Part shown: one piece after another, positions 30,924 to 37,913 of the stretch
Position numbering within the stretch: the first letter of the stretch is position 1
Layout: each line of letters opens with the position of its first letter
Origin: Streptomyces jumonjinensis
GTDB lineage: Bacteria > Actinomycetota > Actinomycetes > Streptomycetales > Streptomycetaceae
Reading direction: 5' to 3'
Assembly: GCF_009600885.1 (NCBI RefSeq)
Contig: NZ_VCLA01000192.1
Span: 1 to 37,913, forward strand
Length of the DNA stretch: 37,913 nucleotides
Program-made: the position numbers and the translations under genes
The notes under the pieces: model-generated
Told to the model about the DNA's origin: nothing
Seen by the model: only the letters and a program-made list of their open reading frames with translations
The model's database searches: none

Positions 30924-32444
30924 ATGACCCCGGACCCGATGACCCCGGACCTGAACCCGGACCCGGCCCACCACCGGACGCCCTCGCTCCCCATCCAGGT
31001 CAACGCCCTTCAGGCGCTCTGCCGCCAGGTCTTCGGCTTCCGGCTGGCGATGATCGCCCTCGCGGTCCCCTTCGCCCTCGCCGGCACCGCGCCGGGCCCC
31101 GCCCGCTGGCTGGTCGGCGCCGCGGTCCTGATCACCTTCATGACCTCGTACGCCCTGCTCCGTGACTGGGAGCGATTCGGTCCCGTACTGCTGCGGCACC
31201 CCTGGCTGCTCGGCGTCGACATGGCCTTCGGCGCACTGCTGCTGATCACGGCGTCGCCCGACTCCACGCTCGCGTACGTCACCATCTGCACCCCGCTGCT
31301 CGCCGGGCTGATCTCGGGCCGGCGCGGAGCCGCGGTGTCCGCCGTGCTCCAGTCGCTGATCGTCGCCGGTGCGTACGCGGTCAACGACCAGGCCGACGCC
31401 CGGTTCACCGCGCTGCTGCTCCCCGGGCTGTGCGCGCTCGCCGGGGCGCTGGGCAGCACCCTGCGCCGGCTGATGCTGGGCTTCGGCGCCGCCGGTCAGG
31501 CGCTCTCCGAGGCCCGCGCCCGGCTCGCGGTCGGCGGCGCGGTGGAGCAGGAGCGGGCGCGGCTCGCCCGCGAGATGCACGACTCGGTGGCCAAGACCCT
31601 GCACGGGCTGGCGCTGGCCGCCGATGGACTGGCCTACACCGCGGACCGGATGGATCCGCTCACGGTCAGACGCCAGGCCGAACTGGTGGCGCGCGCGGCC
31701 CGCCGGGCCGCCGCCGAGTCCCGGGAGCTCCTCTCCGATCTGCGCAGGGAGTCCGGGCTCGACGGAGGGATCGATGTGCTGGGCGAACTCGCGGCCCGTA
31801 CGGAGGACTTCGCCCGCCGCGGCCGGGTACGGGCCGTCTTCCGCCGGATCGGCGCGGAGGCCGCGCCCCCGGTCGCGCCGGCCGTCGCCCGTCAGCTGCT
31901 GACCATCGCGTCGGAGGCGATGGAGAACGCCCACCGCCATGGCCGGCCCGGCCGGGTGGAGGTCTCGGCCGGGGTGAGCGGCGATGTGCTGCGGATCAGC
32001 GTGTACGACGACGGTGTGGGCCTGCCGCCGGGCACCACGCTCGACGGGCTCCGCAGATCGGGGCACTTCGGCCTGGTGGGCATGGTCGAGCGGGCCGCCT
32101 CGATCGGGGCGCGTATCAGGATCGGCAGGGGAGGGGCGGCGAGGGGTACGGAGGTACGGCTGGAGCTGCCGCTCGCGGCGCTATGGCCACCGGAGCGGCT
32201 GGAGGTGCTGGACCCGCCGGACCCTCCAAAGCCGCCGGACCTTCCAGACCCGCCGGACCTTCCAGACCCGCCGGACCCGCCGGACCCGTCCGCCGTGCGC
32301 GAGCGGGTCCGTCGTCCCGCCCGGCCCCCTCTCCCCGCCCCTCTCCCTGCCCCGCCGCCCCGGTCCGTCCCGCCCGACTCCGGTGCGCCGCGCCGGTCCC
32401 CCGGTCCCGCGGCGGACCGCCGTCAGTCGCCGCTGCTCACATGA
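30924..32444 (+). CDS. Membrane histidine kinase (NarL-type, HisKA_3)
   Basis: A 506-residue sensor. Six or so hydrophobic segments lie between about 38 and 175 with little extracellular sequence, so the signal is probably membrane-borne or intramembrane. The dimerisation domain holds the phospho-acceptor His219 in LAREMHDSVAKTLHGLALA. The ATPase domain has an N-box (EAMENAHRHG) and G-boxes (VYDDGVGLPPG, GHFGLVGMVERA). The last 100 residues form an unusual Pro-rich tail with PPDLPD-type repeats, absent from most relatives and probably disordered. GGGAGGTGA precedes ATG 30924. Its stop overlaps an in-frame ATG of the response regulator frame (ATGA), so the pair is co-expressed. Confidence 0.92.
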   Translation: MTPDPMTPDLNPDPAHHRTPSLPIQVNALQALCRQVFGFRLAMIALAVPFALAGTAPGPARWLVGAAVLITFMTSYALLRDWERFGPVLLRHPWLLGVDMAFGALLLITASPDSTLAYVTICTPLLAGLISGRRGAAVSAVLQSLIVAGAYAVNDQADARFTALLLPGLCALAGALGSTLRRLMLGFGAAGQALSEARARLAVGGAVEQERARLAREMHDSVAKTLHGLALAADGLAYTADRMDPLTVRRQAELVARAARRAAAESRELLSDLRRESGLDGGIDVLGELAARTEDFARRGRVRAVFRRIGAEAAPPVAPAVARQLLTIASEAMENAHRHGRPGRVEVSAGVSGDVLRISVYDDGVGLPPGTTLDGLRRSGHFGLVGMVERAASIGARIRIGRGGAARGTEVRLELPLAALWPPERLEVLDPPDPPKPPDLPDPPDLPDPPDPPDPSAVRERVRRPARPPLPAPLPAPPPRSVPPDSGAPRRSPGPAADRRQSPLLT

Positions 32445-32482
32445 GAACCCCCGTCCCCGCTTTTCGAGAGGAGGCTGCGGCC

Positions 32483-33439
32483 ATGCCGGACGGCCACCAC
32501 CCCCTTGGCCCGGAACCGCCCCCGACCGCTCAGCCGCTGCGGGTCGTCGTCGCCGACGACAACCCGGTGGTACGGGCCGGTCTGACCGCACTGCTGCAGG
32601 GCCGCCCCGATCTCGACGTCGTCGCGGAGGCCGTCGACGGACGCCAGGCGTACGAGGCGGTGTTACGGCACCGCCCGGATGTGGTGCTGCTGGATGTGCG
32701 GATGCCGGAGGTCGACGGCATCTCGGCGCTGCCCCGGCTGGTCCGGCTCGCCCCGGTGCTGATGACGACCTACAGCCGGGAGAGCGAGGTCGTCCATGAG
32801 GCGCTGCGGCTCGGCGCGGGCGGCTATCTCGTCCACGGCGAGTTCACCGCCGAACAACTGGTCTCGGCGGTCCACGACATCAGGGCGGGGCGGCCCGCCT
32901 TCTCGCACTCGGCCGCCGCCGCGCTGTCGGCGGGGGTGCTCGGGGGCCCGGCCGCGCGCCCGCCCGTCCGCCCCGCCGGATCGCCGCCGGAGGCTCCCGG
33001 TGCCGTGTCCGATGCCCCGGGATATCCCCTTGCTTCACAGAACGAAATATCCCCGGCGGACCGCACCGGCTGGAGAGCGGTCTCCCAAGCCCGCCCGACC
33101 AGCCAATCCATGCATGACGCACACGCTGGTGCCGAGTTCCGTGAATTTGCTCAACAGCCTTCGCTTACGGAAGCGAATGTGGGACATTCGTCGGTGCGGC
33201 CGGGTGCGGCCGCAGGGCCTCGGGGAGTGATCACCGAACTGAGCCGGCGGGAGGCGGAGGTGATGGAGCTGATCGCGTCCGGACTGACCAATCAGCAGAT
33301 CGCCGCCTCCTGCTTCATCAGCCTCAAGACGGTCAAGAACCACATCAACCGCATCTTCGCCAAGTTGAACGCGGCCAGCAGAGGCGAGGCCATCGCCATC
33401 TGGCACGGTCTCGCGCGACGGGGGGCCGGACCGGTATGA
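32483..33439 (+). CDS. LuxR/NarL-family response regulator with a long linker
   Basis: A 318-residue protein. ATG 32483 has GAGAGGAGG seven bases upstream; ATG 32441 (overlapping the kinase stop) is an alternative. The receiver has Asp25/Asp26, phospho-acceptor Asp71 (LLDVRMPE) and Thr96, but the conserved Lys of GYLLKD is His118 (GYLVHG). The DNA-binding domain (LSRREAEVMELIASGLTNQQIAASCFISLKTVKNHINRIF) begins near residue 253. In between is a linker of over 100 residues, whose second half is coded by noticeably AT-richer DNA (33010-33190). It is the partner of the adjacent kinase and presumably acts on the pilus genes. Confidence 0.9.
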   Translation: MPDGHHPLGPEPPPTAQPLRVVVADDNPVVRAGLTALLQGRPDLDVVAEAVDGRQAYEAVLRHRPDVVLLDVRMPEVDGISALPRLVRLAPVLMTTYSRESEVVHEALRLGAGGYLVHGEFTAEQLVSAVHDIRAGRPAFSHSAAAALSAGVLGGPAARPPVRPAGSPPEAPGAVSDAPGYPLASQNEISPADRTGWRAVSQARPTSQSMHDAHAGAEFREFAQQPSLTEANVGHSSVRPGAAAGPRGVITELSRREAEVMELIASGLTNQQIAASCFISLKTVKNHINRIFAKLNAASRGEAIAIWHGLARRGAGPV

Positions 33440-33570
33440 CCGAGCATCAGCAGCTCTCCCCGGCCGCCCCCGACAGCGGCACGGCCGCCGGATCACGCCC
33501 CCCGGCGATTCGTCGGCCAACGGACCAATTCCATGACGGGTACCGGAGTTGGGTCCTGGGGCCCATTCCC

Positions 33571-33582
33571 GAGAACGTTCTC
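33571..33582. promoter_or_regulatory. 12-bp palindrome ahead of the flp pilin gene
   Basis: GAGAACGTTCTC is a perfect palindrome 121 bases before the pilin start, in the 264-base gap after the response regulator, within a locally AT-richer stretch likely to hold the pilin promoter. The neighbouring NarL-type regulator is one candidate binder. No gene is seen in this gap. Confidence 0.45.
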
Positions 33583-33703
33583 CCGGCGTACATTTCTCAC
33601 GCTGCCATCCGGACCGGCCGACAGGAGGCGGGTACGGCAGGCGGCGTCATGGACTCGTACCAGCCGGGCGGTGACCGCACCACCGGCGCCGGAGGGAAAG
33701 CCA

Positions 33704-33961
33704 ATGTCGAACGTGACGCTGAAGGCCGTGGTCAGGACCCGTCTGTATGTGGCGGCACGGATGGCCGCCGCCGCCGACGCGATGAAGAACCGCCGCGACG
33801 CGGGGCAGGACTCGGTCGAGTACGTGGGCGTGATCGTTCTGGTGGCCGCGATCATCGCGGCCCTGGTGGGCTCCGGCGTGGCCGAGGACATCGCCAACGG
33901 ACTGAGGACCCAGGTCAGCAACATCGTGGGTGGCGGCGGTGGCGGCGGTGGCGGCGAGTAG
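33704..33961 (+). CDS. Flp-type major pilin
   Basis: An 85-residue pilin. A 30-odd-residue basic leader precedes G|QDSVEYVGVIVLVAAIIAALVGSGVA: the prepilin cleavage Gly, Glu at +5 of the mature form and one hydrophobic helix, the Flp pattern. The mature protein is only about 51 residues and ends GLRTQVSNIVGGGGGGGGGE, a poly-Gly tail coded by GGT/GGC triplet repeats. GGAGGGAAAG precedes ATG 33704. It would be polymerised by TadA/B/C after cleavage by a prepilin peptidase, which is not found in this window. Confidence 0.88.
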   Translation: MSNVTLKAVVRTRLYVAARMAAAADAMKNRRDAGQDSVEYVGVIVLVAAIIAALVGSGVAEDIANGLRTQVSNIVGGGGGGGGGE

Positions 33962-34669
33962 GCGCGCGCACCTCCCGCGGCGGCGGTGAGGCAGGGCAGG
34001 CGGCGCCCCTCTATATCGCGATGGTGGCGGGCCTGCTCTTTCTCGCGCTCGCGTTCTTCGCGGTCGGCCAGGCCGGGGCCAGCCGTAACGGCACGCAGTC
34101 CGGCGCGGACGCGGCGGCCCTCGCCGCGGCGCCAGGAGTCCCGTGACCTCCTGGGGGAGGAGCTGACCGAGGACACCGTCTTCGACCCCGGCTTTCTCGA
34201 CGACTTCCTGGGCGGCGGCGCGCAGGACACCACTGGCGCCGGCTGCGACGCGGCGGCCCGGTTCGCCGAGGCGAATGGAACCACGGTGGTCGCGGGGACC
34301 TGTCATCCGCTGACCGACGGCCGCTGGGGCTACACCCTCCGCGTCCTGTCGCAGGAGCCGGTGGGCGACACCATCCTGCCCGGCACCGAGAGCGAGTACG
34401 CGGAGGCCACCGCCACCGCCGTCGTGGAACCCCGGTGCTCGTTCGAGCCCTCCGACGAGCCGCTCCCGCCCGGGGACGACGGGGATCAGGACGACGCCCC
34501 CGGCCCGTCGGACCCTGACGACGATCCCGGCCCGCCGGACCCCGAGGAGCCGGCCATCGGGGGCGCCCTCCGCTGCGACGGCGACGAGACCATCACCATC
34601 GATCCGGCGCGGCCGGACGATCTCCCGGACATGTCCGACCTCTTCACCGTCCGGCTGGACGGGGACTGA
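33962..34669 (+). pseudogene. TadG-like pilus protein, disrupted
   Basis: Directly after the pilin stop one frame reads EAGQAAPLYIAMVAGLLFLALAFFAVGQ then RNGTQSGADAAALAAA, a typical TadE/TadG N-terminus. It stops at 34146. The natural continuation (QESRDLLGEELTEDTVFDPGFLDDF onward, a secreted domain with Cys residues and an Asp/Pro-rich stretch) is in another frame, and the two join if one base near 34131-34132 is removed. No ATG, GTG or TTG sits at the expected start: the likely place reads GTA at 33957-33959, overlapping the pilin stop. The gene therefore seems to lack both a start and a continuous frame. A sequence error is the alternative; a shorter start at ATG 34021 is possible. Confidence 0.65.
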
Positions 34670-34708
34670 CCGCCACTGAACGCCACTGAACGCAAAGGAA
34701 CAGCACTG

Positions 34709-35317
34709 ATGAGAATTCGGCATGGAGCCAAGGGCCACCGGGCGGCGACCGCTGTCCTTGTGGCGGCGGCGCTGTCGCTCTCCCTGACGGCGTGCGGCGG
34801 CGGTGACGACGGCTCGGACCGGAAGAACACCGGTGCCGAGTCGACCCAGTCGGGGCCGGAGCAGCCGAAGCAGCCGTCCGCCGCCGAGGGCGCCGAGGGT
34901 GCCGAAGAGCCCGGCGCCGGTGCCACCCTTGCCGTGATCAAAGGCGCCAATGGATTCGAGTTCACCATCAGCGCCGCCGAGCGGGACGAGGGCGGCTTTC
35001 TGACGCTTTCCGGGACGGTCAAGAACATCAGCAGCGGGCGCAAGATCCCGCCGGTCCAGTGGAACGGGCAGGAGAACCAGGTCAAGCGGACCGGCCCGTC
35101 ACTCGGTGGCGTCACCCTGATCGACAAGGCCGGCAAGAAGCGTTACTACGTACTGCGCGACACCGAGGGCTACCCGCTGACCACCACCGGTCTCGGGGCC
35201 TTCGAGGCCGGTGCGAGCGTCGACTTCTTCGCCCAGTTCCCCGCGCCCCCCGAGGAGACGGAGGCGTTGGACCTCCAGATCCCGCTGATGCCCAGCGCCA
35301 CGATTGAGATCGGCTGA
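34709..35317 (+). CDS. Secreted lipoprotein of the pilus locus
   Basis: A 202-residue precursor with lipobox LTAC (Cys29), so it is anchored to the outer face of the membrane. After a Gly/Asp/Glu/Pro-rich linker, the folded part begins near residue 72 (ATLAVIKGANGFEFTISAAERDEGGFLTLSGTVKNIS) and looks like an Ig-type beta domain, similar in style to DUF4352 proteins. AAAGGAAC precedes ATG 34709. The stop overlaps the start of the OmpA-domain gene (TGATG), so the two are coupled and probably interact at the cell surface. No function is known. Confidence 0.8.
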   Translation: MRIRHGAKGHRAATAVLVAAALSLSLTACGGGDDGSDRKNTGAESTQSGPEQPKQPSAAEGAEGAEEPGAGATLAVIKGANGFEFTISAAERDEGGFLTLSGTVKNISSGRKIPPVQWNGQENQVKRTGPSLGGVTLIDKAGKKRYYVLRDTEGYPLTTTGLGAFEAGASVDFFAQFPAPPEETEALDLQIPLMPSATIEIG

Positions 35318-36012
35318 TGGGCGGGATCGCGCGACGGCGTACGACCGCACGGCGACCGGCCGCCGTCTCCCTCGCCGTGGCGGTGCTGCTCACCGGATTC
35401 CCGCTGTACGCCGCGTCGGCGGCGCCCGGAGCGGCGCCCGCCGCACCGGGGACCGCGCCCGGGGCCGCCACCGAGGACGACCCGAACCTGCCCCCGGGCA
35501 GTCAGACGGCCTACACGCCCCCGGAGATCGACGGCGACGACCCGGGGCTGCGGATGCGGGACGGCGCCACCCTCGCGCAGTCCCGGGTGCTGGACATCGT
35601 CTCCATCGTCGAGACGGAGGGCGGGGAGGAGCGCCGCGAGGAGACCCCCACCTCGCTCAAGTTCGCGCTCCAGGCGGAGGTCCTCTTCGGCAAGGACAGC
35701 GCCAGGCTGACCCCCCAGGCGAACAGCCGTATCGCGGCGATCGTCACGGAGATCGGGAAGAACCGCCCGCGCACGGTCCGCGTCTTCGGCTTCACGGACA
35801 ATCTCGGCACCTACCCGCACGGCCGGACGCTCTCCAAGAAGCGCGCCGTCGCCGTCCACGGCGTACTCAGCGGCGAGCTGAACGACCCCGGAGTCTCCTA
35901 TGAGGTCCGTGGCTACAGCGAGGACTATCCGATCGCCGACAACGCCACCGAGGAAGGCCGGCGCAAGAACCGCCGGGTCGAGGTCTCCTTCCCCACGGGT
36001 TCGGCCGGCTGA
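35317..36012 (+). CDS. Secreted OmpA-domain protein
   Basis: A 231-residue protein with a signal peptide (AAVSLAVAVLLTGFPLYAASA), an acidic Pro-rich spacer and a C-terminal OmpA/MotB-like domain from about residue 112: LFGKDSARLTPQANSRI, VFGFTDNLGTYPHGRTLSKKRAVAV and NATEEGRRKNRRVEVSF. This domain binds peptidoglycan in other bacteria. It has no outer-membrane barrel, as expected for a monoderm. In a Tad locus it may tether the complex to the cell wall. It is coupled to the lipoprotein through TGATG. The 155 bases downstream hold two copies of CATGTGAC (36083-36090 and 36104-36111). Confidence 0.88.
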   Translation: MGGIARRRTTARRPAAVSLAVAVLLTGFPLYAASAAPGAAPAAPGTAPGAATEDDPNLPPGSQTAYTPPEIDGDDPGLRMRDGATLAQSRVLDIVSIVETEGGEERREETPTSLKFALQAEVLFGKDSARLTPQANSRIAAIVTEIGKNRPRTVRVFGFTDNLGTYPHGRTLSKKRAVAVHGVLSGELNDPGVSYEVRGYSEDYPIADNATEEGRRKNRRVEVSFPTGSAG

Positions 36013-36167
36013 GCGGGCGCCGGCGTCCGGTCCGTACCGCGCCTCCGGTGTGCGGCCGGGGCGCCGCGGGCACTGTCGTACCCATGTGACGCCGGTGATA
36101 CGTCATGTGACCGGCCCGCAGTACGCTGCGGGCCGACTGTCGAACGAGTGGGCCGAGGAGCGCGCGG

Positions 36168-37547
36168 ATGAGGCGGGGCAGGACGGCGACGGCCATCGGG
36201 TCGGCGGCCGGCGGATCGACGGCGGGGGTGAGGGCGCTCGGGGCGGGGATCGGCCTCTGCATATCCTGCGCCCTCGCCCAGGCGCCCGCGCCCGCCGGGG
36301 CGACGAGCCGGCTCGCCGCCTATCAGACGGACCCCGGCGCCAAGACCGTGCGGGGCAGTTCCTCGGCCGGGGTCGCCGGACCCCGGCTGACACCGGGGAC
36401 CTACCTCGACACCATCTCCGCCGGGGAACGCAAGTTCTACCGTGTCGAGCTCGACGCCACGGCCAATGCCTATGTCTCCGCGGTGCTCGCCCCACCGGCC
36501 GGCGGCGAGGTCGGCGCGACGGACGGCATACGCGTCAGTCTGCGCTCACCGGACGGCGCGGAGTGCAGCGACAGCAACGACATCACCTTCGGCGGCACCA
36601 CGCCCCTGCCGACCGCCGACTACTCCACCCGCCGTATCGGAACGGGCCGGGAGTGCCAGGAGGCGGGGGAGTACCTCTACTCCGTCGAGTGGATCGGCCC
36701 CGGCGGCGGTTCCGGTGGCGGCTCCGGTGCCGAAGACTGGACCGTCGAGCTGAAGTACATGACCGAGCCCGGTCTCAGAAGCGGGACGGCGGAGCCCACG
36801 GCACCGGCCTCCTGGCACGCGCACAGCCCGGACGATGTCACCGGGGACCCTCGGCGCGTCACCGGCGGATCGGGGTTCAACGACGCCGGCACGATCGGGC
36901 ACGGGGTCTGGCAGGACACGCTCCACCCCGGAGAGACACGGTTCTACCGGGTTCCGCTGGACTGGGGGCAACGGCTCTTCCTCGACGCGGAGTTCGGCGG
37001 GCCCACCGCCCCGAAGCCGTCCGCGGTGCGCGACGGATTACGCGTGACGGCCTTCAACACCGCCCGCGGCTTCGTCCGGGACTCCGTGACCCCCTACCGG
37101 GGCAGACCGGCCAAGGTCTCCTTCAACACCGTTCGCGCCGCGTTCGCCAACCGGACCTCGGACCAGGACGGCACCAGCGCGATGCGCTTCTCCGGCTGGT
37201 ACTACGTCCGGGTCACCCTTGACCGGCAGGTCTCCCGGGCCCTTCCGGTGACCCTGCGGGCGGAGATCGAAGGGGAGCCCGGGAAACCGCCCGCGTACGA
37301 CGGAGATCCGCTCGCCGAGGGCTTCGGCGTCACCGAGGAGGACCGGGAGGCCGCGCTGCCGGGCCGGGCCGATGACGACGACGCCCGGGAGACGCTGCTC
37401 ACGGCCGTCGGCTACACCGGGATCGGACTGGGGTCGCTCCTGCTGCTCGGCCTGCTCGGCTGGACCGCACGGGCACGTCTGGGCAGAGGCCGCCGCCGGG
37501 GGAGACACGCCTCCCCCGCCCCGACCCGGGAGTCCCGCGCACACTGA
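36168..37547 (+). CDS. Membrane-anchored secreted protein, unknown function
   Basis: A 459-residue protein: signal peptide (ALGAGIGLCISCALAQAPAPAGA), a long extracytoplasmic region, one C-terminal helix at about 408-430 (AVGYTGIGLGSLLLLGLLGW) and a basic cytoplasmic tail (RARLGRGRRRGRH). The outer region seems to hold two related beta domains, each with the pattern of APGTYLDTISAGERKFYRVELDA (about 75-95) and HGVWQDTLHPGETRFYRVPLDW (about 245-266). These resemble bacterial pre-peptidase C-terminal (PPC) domains. A Gly/Ser-rich linker (GGGSGGGSG) separates them. GAGGAGCG precedes ATG 36168. Proteins of this layout occur in Streptomyces near secretion and pilus genes; no role is established. 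Confidence 0.75.
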   Translation: MRRGRTATAIGSAAGGSTAGVRALGAGIGLCISCALAQAPAPAGATSRLAAYQTDPGAKTVRGSSSAGVAGPRLTPGTYLDTISAGERKFYRVELDATANAYVSAVLAPPAGGEVGATDGIRVSLRSPDGAECSDSNDITFGGTTPLPTADYSTRRIGTGRECQEAGEYLYSVEWIGPGGGSGGGSGAEDWTVELKYMTEPGLRSGTAEPTAPASWHAHSPDDVTGDPRRVTGGSGFNDAGTIGHGVWQDTLHPGETRFYRVPLDWGQRLFLDAEFGGPTAPKPSAVRDGLRVTAFNTARGFVRDSVTPYRGRPAKVSFNTVRAAFANRTSDQDGTSAMRFSGWYYVRVTLDRQVSRALPVTLRAEIEGEPGKPPAYDGDPLAEGFGVTEEDREAALPGRADDDDARETLLTAVGYTGIGLGSLLLLGLLGWTARARLGRGRRRGRHASPAPTRESRAH

Positions 37548-37583
37548 GCGGTCCGGGGGCCGCGCCTTGCCGGGGGCTTCGGG

Positions 37584-37713
37584 GTGCTTCGGGCTGGGGT
37601 GCGGGGTCCGCTCCGGGGGCCTGGGCGGGGGTGCTTCGGGCTGGGGTCCGGGGTCCGCTCCGGGTGCGGGTGCTTCGGGTGGGTGTGGTGTGCTGGGGTC
37701 CGGGGTCCGCTCC
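37584..37713. repeat. Degenerate tandem repeat after the last gene
   Basis: Three imperfect copies of about 40-48 bp begin TGCTTCGGG at 37584, 37632 and 37670 and end in GGGGTCCGCTCCGG. No coding sense is visible. Together with the structured element behind it, this fills the intergenic end of the window (37548-37913), in which I see no gene. A unit CCCGTCCGGCGTTTGAGGAC near 37873 is a widespread Streptomyces REP-type sequence. Confidence 0.7.
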
Positions 37714-37816
37714 GGGGTGGTGCCGGGACTCATGATTTACGGCGCGTTTCCAGTCCCTGTTTGATGACGGGCCTCCTTCGCGCCACAAATCATGTTTTAC
37801 GTCCCGGCACCACCCC
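37714..37816. other. 103-nt nested inverted repeat (structured RNA or MITE-like element)
   Basis: The outer arms are perfect 16-bp inverted repeats (37714-37729 and 37801-37816, starting GGGGTGGTGCC and GTCCCGGC). Inside are an 8-bp stem CATGATTT/AAATCATG (37731-37738 and 37787-37794), a 2x2 internal loop, and a 6-bp stem GGCGCG/CGCGCC (37741-37746 and 37779-37784) closing a 32-base loop. The AT-rich inner stem stands out in this GC-rich setting. It could be a folded RNA, a terminator with a complex loop, or a small non-autonomous mobile element; no clear target duplication was found. Confidence 0.6.
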
Positions 37817-37913
37817 TGCGCGGCCCCCTCCCCTGAGACCTCAACCCGCCCGCCCGCCGATCCCGGCAGAACCAGCCCGTCCGGCGTTTGAGGACGGACC
37901 CCGCACCCCGGGA

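Noticed and set aside
33436..34146. A single 236-codon frame from the response-regulator stop through the pilin into the TadG-like N-terminus
   Set aside because: Its middle is a shadow of the flp pilin, which has its own ribosome site and motifs; only the last part is meaningful and is listed with the TadG-like pseudogene.
36013..36167. Two CATGTGAC copies with a GCCGGT/ACCGGC pair as an operator
   Set aside because: The motif is short and the spacing arbitrary; not enough to call a site, so it is only mentioned with the OmpA-domain gene.

Overview
The window is chromosomal DNA of a high-GC actinomycete, almost certainly Streptomyces. Evidence: strong G/C bias at third codon positions, a melC1-melC2 tyrosinase operon, a short chaplin, a secreted GH18 chitinase preceded by a DasR-like box, and many ATGA/TGATG gene overlaps. 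No rRNA, tRNA, CRISPR array, phage gene or full-length transposase gene was seen.

Layout. (1) 1-6430: a surface-glycan block: the end of a probable glycosyltransferase, a Wzz-like membrane protein, a CelD/GNAT-type acyltransferase, a convergent GH26-like hydrolase broken by a frameshift, then an ATP-grasp ligase and an FAD oxidoreductase. An AT-rich divergent promoter with two palindromes separates the hydrolase from the ligase. (2) 6679-11923: a lipoprotein, a DUF5949-like protein, a 261-bp MITE flanked by CTAG repeats that abuts a CYP124/125-like P450, the melanin operon, a chaplin with a SigBldN-like promoter, and a small secreted protein. (3) 11928-19048: a catabolic block of N-acyl-D-amino-acid deacylase family protein, fold-type III PLP lyase, PfkB/KDG-type kinase, IclR regulator, RidA and GntP permease. 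(4) 19188-22527: secreted M14 carboxypeptidase and GH18 chitinase. (5) 22896-37547: a Tad/Flp pilus locus (cpaB, cpaE, two TadE-like genes, tadA, tadB, tadC, an Flp pilin, a damaged TadG-like gene) with an embedded histidine kinase/response regulator pair, followed by a lipoprotein, an OmpA-domain protein and a membrane-anchored secreted protein. (6) 37548-37913: tandem repeats and a 103-nt nested inverted repeat.

How the parts may work together. Block 3 fits a route importing N-acetyl-D-glucosaminate (the aldonic acid from oxidised chitin) through GntP, deacetylating it, removing ammonia to 2-keto-3-deoxygluconate, clearing the enamine/imine intermediate with RidA, and phosphorylating the product, all under an IclR regulator with a palindromic site in the divergent promoter. 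The chitinase lies 1.8 kb away. This is inference from family membership and gene order; plain N-acyl-D-amino-acid catabolism is the main alternative. The Tad locus contains its motor, platform proteins, pilin and minor pilins and its own two-component system, but one minor pilin gene appears inactive.

The sequence is also rich in repeat-driven changes: a REP-type array inserted in frame inside the kinase gene, a tandem array that has copied the tadE start codon four times in frame, proline-rich tails built from repeats, and two genes each carrying what looks like one extra base.
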